A stretch of 64,000 bases of DNA. It comes from DATDUW01 sp035290185. Its GTDB lineage: Bacteria; Patescibacteriota; Patescibacteriia; UBA9934; GWF2-40-263. The stretch's first letter is position 1, and every line of letters begins with the position of its first letter. Made by a program: the position numbers and the translations under genes. Under the pieces are notes generated by a model. That model worked only from the letters and a program-made list of their open reading frames with translations, was not told the origin of the DNA and made no database searches. The stretch lies in the NCBI GenBank assembly GCA_035290185.1, contig DATDUW010000022.1, forward strand, positions 32,428 through 96,427, in the 5' to 3' direction. Shown piece after piece: positions 23,634-31,592 of the stretch.

Positions 23634-25373
23634 ATGTCCCAAACGCCGAACTACGACACTAAAGTGAAAGTGATTCTCGACGCCACGATTCCCGGCGAGC
23701 GGACATGCGAACTCACGGGAGAGAAGTGGAACATGACCGACGAGGAAATCGGTTGGTATCGCAAGTTCAACGTGCCGCCGTCGCGACGGAGCCCATTGAC
23801 CCGCTGGTGGACCTTAACGGGCTTTTGGTTGGCCTATCAGTGGTGGTGGAACAAACACGCGGAAACCGGCAAACCCATCTTTACTTACGTCCATCCGGCA
23901 ACCGGACTAAAAGTTCTTCCGGATAAGGAATGGTTTGAGAAGGATTTTTCTTCCACGAATCGGCATTACGACGCGAACCGGTCTTTTTTCCAGCAACTTC
24001 GGGAAATTCAACTTCAAATTCCCCTCCAAGCTTCCCAGAACACCAAAGAACCGGAACAGAGCATCTCCCTTTTTTCCTTCGGCGACGTAAACAGCTATTT
24101 CGTAACGTTCTGTCGGTCGCGCGACACGTTCTATTCCATTTGGGGACTGGACGTCGAAGATTCCGCTGAAATTTGGAATTCGAGCTCAATCTCCCGCTGC
24201 TATCACGTTTTTGATTCGCACCGGATGCATTTCTGTCAGTTCGCGCAGGCTTGTTTGGACTGTTCAAATAGCGCATTCCTATTTGATTGCAGGAATTGCG
24301 AATACTGCTTTGGGGCCGCGAACAAGCGCAATCGCAAGTATCTTTGGTTCAATGAACAGCTTTCAAAAGAAGAATGGGAGGCCAGAAGAAAGGAAGTGGA
24401 TTTTGGAAAGCGGTCGGTTTTGGAGAAATGGAAGAAGGCGTTTGAAGGCCTGATGAAAACCCACGCCGTCTGGCCGGAAAATTTTAATGAAAAGGCCCAG
24501 GAGAGCGTGGGGGAATATCTCACGAACGTGCATCGGATCCGATTCGGCTACGCGTGCATGCATGGGCCTCACGATTGCTATCAGGTGATCGGTTGCAACG
24601 GAGATACGTATGATTGCGCCATCGGCGGATGTTTTGATTCCAACAATTGCTATTACACCACCAATGCCACTTCCTGCTCTTTCATTCGGTTTTCTTATAA
24701 CTGCTCCCGTTCCCTGGATCTGGAATACTGCCTTTACTGCTACGATTGCGAATCGTGCTTCGGATGCGTTGGAATACGGCGGAAGAAATTCCATATTTTC
24801 AATAAGCCGTACGGGGAAGAAGAGTACTGGCGGAAAGTAGACGAGCTGAAATCTTCTATGCTCGAACGCGGGGAGTACGGGGAATTCTTTCCCCTTTCCA
24901 TGTCCCCAAGCTGCTTTGAGGCGTCCGGAGCTACCATGTACGTTGGCGCCCCTAGAGAGATCGGGCAAGAAAAATTGGGAGCCATGGATTTTGATTCGGA
25001 TGAAGAGGGAGCGTTCGGCGAAGAGATCCGTCGTGCCGAACCAAAAACCATTGAAGAGATTCCAGATTCTGTTGATGATCTGGCGGCGGAGACGTGGGCC
25101 AACGTTCCAATCTATGATCCCGAGCTGCGCAGGCGTTTCGTCTATCTCAGACCGGAGATTGAATTCTATCATCGTCACCGGATCGGTCCTCCGCGCCGTC
25201 ATTTCATTCTCCGGACGCAAGAGCTGCATCTTGCCTCCAACAGCGGGCGGTTTGAACAAACGACGTGCGGAAACTGCGGAAAAGGACTGCTGACGGCGAC
25301 GAATCTTACTTATTCGGATCGGAACGTCTTCTGTCGGGAATGCTATCTCAATTATCTCGAACGGTGTGGTTAG
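23634..25373 (+). CDS. Cys-rich zinc-ribbon protein, array copy A
   Basis: 579 residues, cytoplasmic (no signal or TM). Layout shared by all seven copies: an N-terminal module (TPNYD, ERTCELTGEKW, WYRKFNVPPS, HAETGKP, HP-TG, EW); module 1 with FLFDCRNCEYCFGAAN then FNEQLSKEEWE (about 220-250); module 2 with cysteines every third residue (EYC-LYC-YDC-ESC-FGC, about 364-380) then FNKPYGEEEYW; and a C-terminal four-Cys zinc ribbon (CGNCGKG ... FCRECY, about 543-573). The pattern matches a Cys-rich family of unknown function recurrent in Patescibacteria; metal binding is likely. An ATG at 23625 is the alternative start. It is separated from copy B by a 258-bp structured intergenic region. Confidence 0.8.
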   Translation: MSQTPNYDTKVKVILDATIPGERTCELTGEKWNMTDEEIGWYRKFNVPPSRRSPLTRWWTLTGFWLAYQWWWNKHAETGKPIFTYVHPATGLKVLPDKEWFEKDFSSTNRHYDANRSFFQQLREIQLQIPLQASQNTKEPEQSISLFSFGDVNSYFVTFCRSRDTFYSIWGLDVEDSAEIWNSSSISRCYHVFDSHRMHFCQFAQACLDCSNSAFLFDCRNCEYCFGAANKRNRKYLWFNEQLSKEEWEARRKEVDFGKRSVLEKWKKAFEGLMKTHAVWPENFNEKAQESVGEYLTNVHRIRFGYACMHGPHDCYQVIGCNGDTYDCAIGGCFDSNNCYYTTNATSCSFIRFSYNCSRSLDLEYCLYCYDCESCFGCVGIRRKKFHIFNKPYGEEEYWRKVDELKSSMLERGEYGEFFPLSMSPSCFEASGATMYVGAPREIGQEKLGAMDFDSDEEGAFGEEIRRAEPKTIEEIPDSVDDLAAETWANVPIYDPELRRRFVYLRPEIEFYHRHRIGPPRRHFILRTQELHLASNSGRFEQTTCGNCGKGLLTATNLTYSDRNVFCRECYLNYLERCG

Positions 25374-25375
25374 AA

Positions 25376-25407
25376 AACCAAAAACCCCGTTTACACGGGG
25401 TTTGGTT
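25376..25407 (+). terminator. Hairpin after array copy A
   Basis: AACCAAAAACCCCG / CGGGGTTTGGTT stem with a 6-nt loop, 3 nt after the stop codon. The downstream T content is weak (TTGTC), so it is terminator-like but not classical. Confidence 0.5.
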
Positions 25408-25480
25408 GTCTCAGCCTAATACGAGAGACCTGGATTATCACCTACATGAAAAATAGATCAAAATCGTTTTATTGTCAATA

Positions 25481-25533
25481 GGTTTAATTGAATGGTTTAA
25501 TTGAATTGGTTTAATTTGAATGGTTGAATTTTA
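25481..25533. repeat. 13-14 bp direct tandem repeats (four units)
   Basis: GGTTTAATTGAAT (25481), GGTTTAATTGAATT (25494), GGTTTAATTTGAAT (25508), GGTTGAATTTTA (25522). An iteron-like AT-rich array immediately before a structured palindrome, in the gap between copies A and B. Confidence 0.8.
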
Positions 25534-25538
25534 AGGTA

Positions 25539-25613
25539 TGGTGGAGGTGCGGAGATTTGCACTCCGGAGACCTTGGGTGATAATCCAAGTTTCGCACTAA
25601 GCCACCCCCACCA
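25539..25613. repeat. Structured palindrome (three-way-junction-like; tRNA-like on the - strand)
   Basis: TGGTGGAGGTG (25539-25549) pairs over 11 positions with CACCCCCACCA (25603-25613). Inside are CGGAG-ATTTGCA-CTCCG and CTTGG-GTGATAAT-CCAAG hairpins. Read on the minus strand, it has a 7-bp acceptor-like stem, a 5-bp stem with a 7-nt TGCAAAT loop like a T-arm, and a 3' CCA. It lacks a D-arm and has an 8-nt anticodon-like loop, so it is at most a degenerate tRNA. It lies where a -35 for copy B would be; TATAAC is at 25623-25628 just before the ATG. Confidence 0.55.
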
Positions 25614-25631
25614 CGGTCGAGATTATAACAT

Positions 25632-27380
25632 ATGCCTCAGACGCCCCATTACGACGCTAAAGTCAAATCGATCCTCAATGCCCTCGTACCCAGTGAGCGC
25701 ACATGTCAGCTTACAGGTGAAAAGTGGTTCATGGATGAAATCGAAATCGTTTGGTATCGGCATTTTAATGTTCCTCCTTCCAAATACAGTCCGCAGACGC
25801 GAATGAAACTTCTTTACGGTTATGTCGCTATCTTTGACGTTTGGTACAACCGTCACGCTCTGACCGGCAAGCCCACGATCTCCAATGTCCATCCTGCAAC
25901 GGGAATTCGTGTTTTACCCGATCAAGAGTGGTTTGGAACCGATTTCACGGAAAAAGGAATGGACATGGATCTTTCCCAGCCGTTTTTTCATCAGTACTAT
26001 ACATTGAGCCGCGCCGTCCCGCGCGCGGCCGGAAATCATTACGTCCTTCCTGTCCGGTCCACGGCCTTCATTTCCTTTGGAGATGAAGACAGTCATTTCG
26101 TCCTTGCCTCACAGTCGAAGCGGTGTACATCCTGTGTGAATGCTTACGATGCCGAAGATAGCGCGGAGGTCGCCCGTATGCGCACAGGGAATCTGTGTTG
26201 CAACGTCATTCATTCCGATCGTCTCCACCATTGTTCGTTTGTCCGTGAAAGTTTCGATTGCATGGATTCTTCCTTTCTGTTCGACTGTCGGAACTGTTCT
26301 TTTTGTTTTGGCGCAACGAACAAGCGGAATCGGAAATATCTTTGGTGGAATGAACAGCTTTCCAAAGAGGAGTGGGAAAGGCGCAGAGCCGGTGTGGATT
26401 TAGCTTCTTGGGAGGTTCGAAAGGAATATGAAGAGTTTTTCCGCGTATTGGTGACCAACGCGGTCTGGCCGGAGAACTTCAATCTCGGAGGTAAAAATGC
26501 CTTTGGAGAGTATTTGCATGACTGCCACGACATTCGTGACGCCTATTATGTCGAATCGGCCGGCTCATACAATCTTGACCATGTAGCCTACGGGGTCGGA
26601 GAAACCCCTTCGCACGACGTTTATGGTGGTTTTGCCATCATGGGATCGTCGGATTGTTATCAATGCCTCGGGATGGATAATTCCTCCCAGATCAAGTTTG
26701 CTCTTTCAGTCAACGCAAACGGTTTCAATTGTGAATATTGCGACTCGTGTTTTAACTGCGAACATTGTTTCGGTTGCGTCGGCCTTCGGCACAAGAAGTT
26801 CTGTATTCTGAATAAGCAGTACACGGAAGAGGAATACTGGAAGACCCTTGATGAACTCAAATGTATCATGCTCGATCGAGGAGAATACGGCGACCTACCT
26901 CCAGCGAAGTTTTCGACCCAAGTTTGTGAGACATCTGGGCTGGGTGTCGTGTACGGAGCAGGGAAAGAAGAATGCCAGCTGTTCGGAGCCGCGGACATCC
27001 GGCCTTCCGACGAGGGAGCCGAGGGACCAGAAATCGATCCTTCGCTCATCCGTCCGATTTCAGAGATTCCAGATCGAATTGTTCCCGAAGATATTGAAAC
27101 GGTCTCGAAGAAGACCTGGTGGGATGAACACATGGGCCGAAGGTTCGCTTATCTCAAGCCGGAGCTGGAACTCTACCAGCGGTTGAACATCGCCCCTCCA
27201 CGGGCGCATCCGACAAGAAGGATCGTTGATCTTTATCAACAGATGAACATGCCAATTTTTGAAGAAAGGGCTTGTGCCTCGTGTGGAAAGGGAGTGGCAG
27301 TTGCCAAAAATGCTGCCTATCCGTCACGCAAGATTTATTGCAAGTCTTGCTATCTTCAATACCTCGAACACTATGGCTAG
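25632..27380 (+). CDS. Cys-rich zinc-ribbon protein, array copy B
   Basis: 582 residues, same layout as copy A. It has the longest Cys ladder: six cysteines at exact 3-residue spacing (NC-EYC-DSC-FNC-EHC-FGC, about 371-387), then LNKQYTEEEYW. The C-terminal ribbon is CASCGKG ... YCKSCY. It is closest to copy E: the ladder region, CETSGLGVVY and the last ~75 residues are nearly identical, whereas the N-terminal and middle parts differ more. Its last 8 nt overlap the start of copy C (ATGGCTAG), so the two are translationally coupled. Confidence 0.8.
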   Translation: MPQTPHYDAKVKSILNALVPSERTCQLTGEKWFMDEIEIVWYRHFNVPPSKYSPQTRMKLLYGYVAIFDVWYNRHALTGKPTISNVHPATGIRVLPDQEWFGTDFTEKGMDMDLSQPFFHQYYTLSRAVPRAAGNHYVLPVRSTAFISFGDEDSHFVLASQSKRCTSCVNAYDAEDSAEVARMRTGNLCCNVIHSDRLHHCSFVRESFDCMDSSFLFDCRNCSFCFGATNKRNRKYLWWNEQLSKEEWERRRAGVDLASWEVRKEYEEFFRVLVTNAVWPENFNLGGKNAFGEYLHDCHDIRDAYYVESAGSYNLDHVAYGVGETPSHDVYGGFAIMGSSDCYQCLGMDNSSQIKFALSVNANGFNCEYCDSCFNCEHCFGCVGLRHKKFCILNKQYTEEEYWKTLDELKCIMLDRGEYGDLPPAKFSTQVCETSGLGVVYGAGKEECQLFGAADIRPSDEGAEGPEIDPSLIRPISEIPDRIVPEDIETVSKKTWWDEHMGRRFAYLKPELELYQRLNIAPPRAHPTRRIVDLYQQMNMPIFEERACASCGKGVAVAKNAAYPSRKIYCKSCYLQYLEHYG

Positions 27381-29118
27381 TCGGACGCCAAATTTTGACG
27401 CGAAAATCAAAGCCATTCTTGACGCCACCGTGCCGGGAGAACGGACGTGTGAACTCACGGGTGAGAAGTGGAACATGACGGAGGAGGAAATCAGCTGGTA
27501 TAAACGTTTTTCTGTTCCACCGTCCAAACGGACCCCACTTGCGCGCATGCGCATTCTCTCCGGTTTTTTGAATGGCTACCAATGGTGGTGGCATTGGCAT
27601 AGCGAAACCGGTAAACCGCTGTTATCCTACGTTCATCCGTCAAGCGGATGGAAGGTTTTGCCAGATCAAGAATGGTTTGCCAGAGATTTTTCTTCCGAGA
27701 CGGTCGATGGCATAGGGGATCAGTTATTTTTCGGACAATTTCGCCATTTTCAGGAGAAGATTCCCCTCAAGGCTACCAATAACGTGATCGAACCGGAACA
27801 CTCCATGGCTTTGGGTTCCAAGGGCGATATTGACAGTTATTTTGTGGCAGACGGGGCAAAAAATCGCGAGTGTTTTTTTACGCTTTTTTCCGCCATGAGC
27901 GAACGCTCCGCGGAGATTCATAATGTTTTACAGGCAACCGACAGTTTCCATATTAACGATGCCTTTAATGTCTTTCATTCACAGTATGCTTCGGATTTGC
28001 GCGGTCTTTCCCATTCCGCGTTTGCTTTCGTGGCCTCGGATTGTTCTGATTGTTTTGGCGTGGCGAACCGCAAACACAAGAGACATTTATTTTTTAATGA
28101 GCCGTTGACAGAAGAGGACTATAAAAAACGCCGTTCGGCCATTGATTTGGGGCGTCGTTCCGTGGTCGAAACATGGAAGAAAAAATTTCACACCTTCCTT
28201 TCCGAGGATGTCGTATGGCCCCAAAACATGAATTGGAATACGGAGGGCTGCGAAGGGGAATATCTCGTCGGGGCGCGCGCGGCTCGGTTCTGCTTTGCTT
28301 GTGTCGAAAAACCGACCAATCTTTACTATGTTGCTTTTACAGCTAAGGAGGCGCGTGATAGCTCGTTTTTGATCGGAGCCAGCGACGCGTTGGATTGTTA
28401 CCAGTGCGCTTTTGTGGAACAATGCTCCCGTTGTTGTTTTTCTTACTCTCTTCTTCGTTGTCAAAACATGGAATACTGTTTTGAATGTCACGGATGCGAG
28501 AACTGTTTCGGTTGCGTTGGACTCCAACGGAAGAAGTTCCATATTTTCAACAAACCGTACGAAGAAGGGATTTATGATCAAAAAGTCGATGAGATCAAAA
28601 GCGCCATGCTGGACCGTGGAGAATATGGGGAATTTTTTCCGCTCAGTTTTTCGCCGGTCTATTTTCTTCAATCCGTCTCGGCCATGTATTGGTTATCGGG
28701 TGATGTTGAAGCCAAACAATTGGGCGCGGCTTTGTATGACCCGTCTTCGGCCGATGCAATCGGGGAGGGGAGGGTGGATTCCTCCATGGCCCGTTCGGCC
28801 GCGGAGATTCCTGATTCGATCGACGAGATCGGCGACGAGTGGTGTGGTGTGCCGATTCGCGATGACACCCTCGGCCGCTATTTCACTTTTCTGAAACCGG
28901 AGATCGCCTTGTACAAACGTTTGCGCGTCGCCCCGCCTGACAAACATTTTATCCGCCGCATGGTCGAAATGATCCGAGAGGCCAATAGTGCTGTGTTTGA
29001 TACGTCAACCTGTCTCAAGTGCGGAAAGGGAATTATTATTTCGAAAAACGTCACGTTTCCGAAGAGGAAGATTTATTGTATGCCGTGTTATTTAGCGTAT
29101 TTGGAGAAGAATGGATAG
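27373..29118 (+). CDS. Cys-rich zinc-ribbon protein, array copy C
   Basis: 581 residues. The start at 27373 (MASRTPNFD) aligns with the other copies; the longer frame upstream is the end of copy B. Module 1 is partly eroded (FAFVASDCSDCFGVAN, FNEPLTEEDY), losing two cysteines kept elsewhere. Module 2 (MEYCFECHGCENCFGCVG) and the C-terminal ribbon (CLKCGKG ... YCMPCY) are intact. The N-terminal sequence GERTCELTGEKWNMTEEE is closest to copy A; the late region AAEIPDSIDEI is closest to copy F. It is followed 8 nt later by the RAYT transposase gene. Confidence 0.8.
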   Translation: MASRTPNFDAKIKAILDATVPGERTCELTGEKWNMTEEEISWYKRFSVPPSKRTPLARMRILSGFLNGYQWWWHWHSETGKPLLSYVHPSSGWKVLPDQEWFARDFSSETVDGIGDQLFFGQFRHFQEKIPLKATNNVIEPEHSMALGSKGDIDSYFVADGAKNRECFFTLFSAMSERSAEIHNVLQATDSFHINDAFNVFHSQYASDLRGLSHSAFAFVASDCSDCFGVANRKHKRHLFFNEPLTEEDYKKRRSAIDLGRRSVVETWKKKFHTFLSEDVVWPQNMNWNTEGCEGEYLVGARAARFCFACVEKPTNLYYVAFTAKEARDSSFLIGASDALDCYQCAFVEQCSRCCFSYSLLRCQNMEYCFECHGCENCFGCVGLQRKKFHIFNKPYEEGIYDQKVDEIKSAMLDRGEYGEFFPLSFSPVYFLQSVSAMYWLSGDVEAKQLGAALYDPSSADAIGEGRVDSSMARSAAEIPDSIDEIGDEWCGVPIRDDTLGRYFTFLKPEIALYKRLRVAPPDKHFIRRMVEMIREANSAVFDTSTCLKCGKGIIISKNVTFPKRKIYCMPCYLAYLEKNG

Positions 29119-29126
29119 GGCGAATT

Positions 29127-29834
29127 ATGTATCCACGTTCTTCTGAACGGAAGCGGAACCGTCTGGCTGGATACGATTATGCCCAGGATGGGTATTATTT
29201 TGTGACAATCTGTACCCAGGAACACGAATGTTATTTTGGCGACGTTCAAGACGGACAAATGTGGTTGAATTCAATAGGAAAAATAGTTCAAGAGCAATGG
29301 GAATGGTTAGGGCGTCGATATTCGTATATAGTTCTGGATGAATTTGTTGTTATGCCAAATCATTTGCATGGAATTTTGGCGATTGATAGGTCACGGTTGT
29401 TGAATATGGATATGACCGTGGCCGTTGGCGCCGCTGCGGATACGACGGATGCCATTGATTCGATTGCTGTAATACCTACCGCATCCGTGGCCATGCCGGG
29501 AACGAAAATCGGAACGAATACGGTAAGGAATGGTCGCGACCATTCCCTACGGAATGACGAATTGGATGGTGAATTACGCGACGAATGGGCTGGTGTGCTG
29601 CCGCGACGCATGGAAAAAATTAAACCATTACCCGAATTAATGGGCGCATTTAAAACGACATCATCCAAACATATTCATATGGCTGGATTGACAACGTTCC
29701 ATTGGCAGAAGTCATTTTATGACCATATTGTCCGGTATGATTCTTCGTTAAATCGCATTCGTGAATATATTCGTTCTAATCCTCCCTTTTGGGAAATGGA
29801 CCGCAATCATAAAGGTAATCCTTTTGTCGGGTAG
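29127..29834 (+). CDS. REP-associated tyrosine transposase (RAYT, IS200/Y1 family)
   Basis: 235 residues. YDYAQDGYYFVTICTQ begins the Y1 domain, MPNHLHGIL carries the HUH metal-binding pair, and WQKSFYDHIVR has the catalytic Tyr, followed by IREYIRSNPPFW typical of RAYTs. Such enzymes cut single-stranded DNA at REP-like hairpins and are usually single-copy domesticated genes. The start is the ATG at 29127 (MYPRSSERKRN); homology does not extend further. It sits between array copies C and D, oriented with them. The ~60 residues between the HUH and Tyr regions are expanded and include an in-frame palindrome (29527-29546). Confidence 0.9.
   Translation: MYPRSSERKRNRLAGYDYAQDGYYFVTICTQEHECYFGDVQDGQMWLNSIGKIVQEQWEWLGRRYSYIVLDEFVVMPNHLHGILAIDRSRLLNMDMTVAVGAAADTTDAIDSIAVIPTASVAMPGTKIGTNTVRNGRDHSLRNDELDGELRDEWAGVLPRRMEKIKPLPELMGAFKTTSSKHIHMAGLTTFHWQKSFYDHIVRYDSSLNRIREYIRSNPPFWEMDRNHKGNPFVG
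29527..29546. repeat. Perfect 20-bp palindrome inside the RAYT coding sequence
   Basis: GGAATGGTCGCGACCATTCC is self-complementary over all 20 bases. It is read through in frame as NGRDHS and lies in the variable stretch between the HUH and Tyr motifs. Confidence 0.85.
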
Positions 29835-29848
29835 AATTTTTTATAGAT

Positions 29849-31588
29849 ATGTCCCAGACGCCGAATTTTAATTTGAAGATCAAGTCGCTTTTCGATTCTT
29901 TAAGACCCGAAGAACGGATTTGTGCTTTGACCGGAGAAAGATGGTTCATGGACGAGAACGAGGTTGCTTGGTATCGCAAGTTTAACGTTCCTCCATCCAA
30001 ATACAGTCCGACAACACGCCTCAAAATTCTCCTCGGCTTCGCGACGGGTATTTCCATCTGGTGGAATAAGCACGCCCGAACCGGAGAACCGATCCTTTCC
30101 TTCATTCATCCTGATCATCCAATCCCGGTCATTTCCGATGAAGAATGGGCCAATGAGGATTTTGTTCGAAATGAAGCGATGGATCCGAATCGTCCATTTT
30201 TTGAACAGATGAGGAAACTCGTCCATTCGGTTCCCAATGGCGCCATGCGGGATGATGGGAGTAATATGCGAAGTTTAACCGTAGACATGGGTCGTTCCGA
30301 AGACCTCTACATGGTATTTGGAGGGTATGCCTCCAAACGGATTCTTTACGCTATTCTGACGATTGAAGACGAGGACAGTTTGGATATCAGCAATACGAAG
30401 CAGGTCCGGGACGGCTATCGTTTGAACCGGTGCGAACGGTGTTACGGATGCCGTTTTTCGGTCGAGAGCTTGGACTGCATGAGCAGTGCCTTCTTGTTTG
30501 ATTGTCGCCATTGTGAATCTTGTTTTGGGGGAACGAATTTGCGCAATCGCAAATACGTCTTTTTTAACGAGCAGCTTTCCAAAGAGGAATACGAACGGCG
30601 AGTGGGAGAAATTGACCTCTCATCAAAAACGGCCTGCAAAGAAATCTGGCAGCGTTTTCTTCAGTTGATGGAACGAGAAGGGAAGTGGCCCGAACGATTT
30701 ACAGTCGGATCTGAGGGGTGTTCCGGAGAATATTTGGATCAGTGTGTCCGTTGTTCGAGTGGATTCTGGATCAAGCAATCGACGGATACCTTCCATTGCT
30801 GGTTCAACGCCGAGATTGAAAACACGTTTTGCACGACCTGGACGGGTCCGGCGCAGGATGTCTACGACAGCAACGGTTGTTTTTTTGCCCACGATCTGAA
30901 ATTCTGCGACATGGCCTGGTACAGTTCGAATCTCGAATATTGTTTCAACTGTTCCCATTGTGAATTTTGTTTTGGTTGCGTGGGTCTCAAGCACAAGACA
31001 TTTTGTCTTTTCAATAAGCAATATTCGGAAGAGGAATACTGGAAAACCGTGGACATTATCAAATGTGCCATGCTGGATCATGGGGAATATGGTGAATATT
31101 TTCCGTGCGATTTCTCTCCCTCCGGATTTGAATATTCCATAGGAAACGTTTCCCTTGGATATTCCGATGAGGAAATAGAACGCTTTGGAGCGTTGAAATT
31201 CGATCCGGCCCGCGGAACCGTTCTGGCTCCGCAACGAATTGATACGTCGTCCAGTCCCTTGAATCCTTCCGGTCTTCCGGATCGGTTGGATGATGTTGAC
31301 CCGTCTGTCTGGATCGGTAAACCCATCCTGGATCCGGTTTTAAACCGCCCTTTTATTGTGACGGCTTCCGAATTCGATTTCTACCGCCGTCATCGGCTGC
31401 CATTTCCGCACCAACATTTCCTTTCGCGTTTGACATCGCTTATTCAAATGTCAAATTCGCCTTTGACCGAAGAGGGGATTTGTTCTTCTTGCCACAAACC
31501 CATTCTTATTCATCACAATGTCACATTTCCGCATCGGTCCGTTTTCTGCCAAGCCTGTTATTCTGCTTTTTTAGAAAAGAGAAATTAA
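29849..31588 (+). CDS. Cys-rich zinc-ribbon protein, array copy D
   Basis: 579 residues, standard layout. N-terminal ERICALTGERWFMDENE, module 1 FLFDCRHCESCFGGTN then FNEQLSKEEYE, module 2 EYCFNCSHCEFCFGCVG then FNKQYSEEEYW, C-terminal CSSCHKP ... FCQACY (Gly of the knuckle replaced by His). It groups with copy G: both have LLGFATGI, HPD-P in place of HPATG, and RLPFPHQHFLSRL or its equivalent near the end. It starts 14 nt after the RAYT stop, so it is likely cotranscribed with it. Confidence 0.8.
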   Translation: MSQTPNFNLKIKSLFDSLRPEERICALTGERWFMDENEVAWYRKFNVPPSKYSPTTRLKILLGFATGISIWWNKHARTGEPILSFIHPDHPIPVISDEEWANEDFVRNEAMDPNRPFFEQMRKLVHSVPNGAMRDDGSNMRSLTVDMGRSEDLYMVFGGYASKRILYAILTIEDEDSLDISNTKQVRDGYRLNRCERCYGCRFSVESLDCMSSAFLFDCRHCESCFGGTNLRNRKYVFFNEQLSKEEYERRVGEIDLSSKTACKEIWQRFLQLMEREGKWPERFTVGSEGCSGEYLDQCVRCSSGFWIKQSTDTFHCWFNAEIENTFCTTWTGPAQDVYDSNGCFFAHDLKFCDMAWYSSNLEYCFNCSHCEFCFGCVGLKHKTFCLFNKQYSEEEYWKTVDIIKCAMLDHGEYGEYFPCDFSPSGFEYSIGNVSLGYSDEEIERFGALKFDPARGTVLAPQRIDTSSSPLNPSGLPDRLDDVDPSVWIGKPILDPVLNRPFIVTASEFDFYRRHRLPFPHQHFLSRLTSLIQMSNSPLTEEGICSSCHKPILIHHNVTFPHRSVFCQACYSAFLEKRN

Positions 31589-31592
31589 CCCT

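Noticed and set aside
25481..25533. CRISPR or plasmid origin from the 13-14 bp tandem repeats
   Set aside because: Units are directly adjacent without spacers and no replication initiator gene is near; kept as an iteron-like repeat of unknown role.
25539..25609. Functional tRNA on the minus strand
   Set aside because: No D-arm, an 8-nt anticodon-like loop and a G in place of the conserved T55; reported only as a structured, possibly degenerate element.
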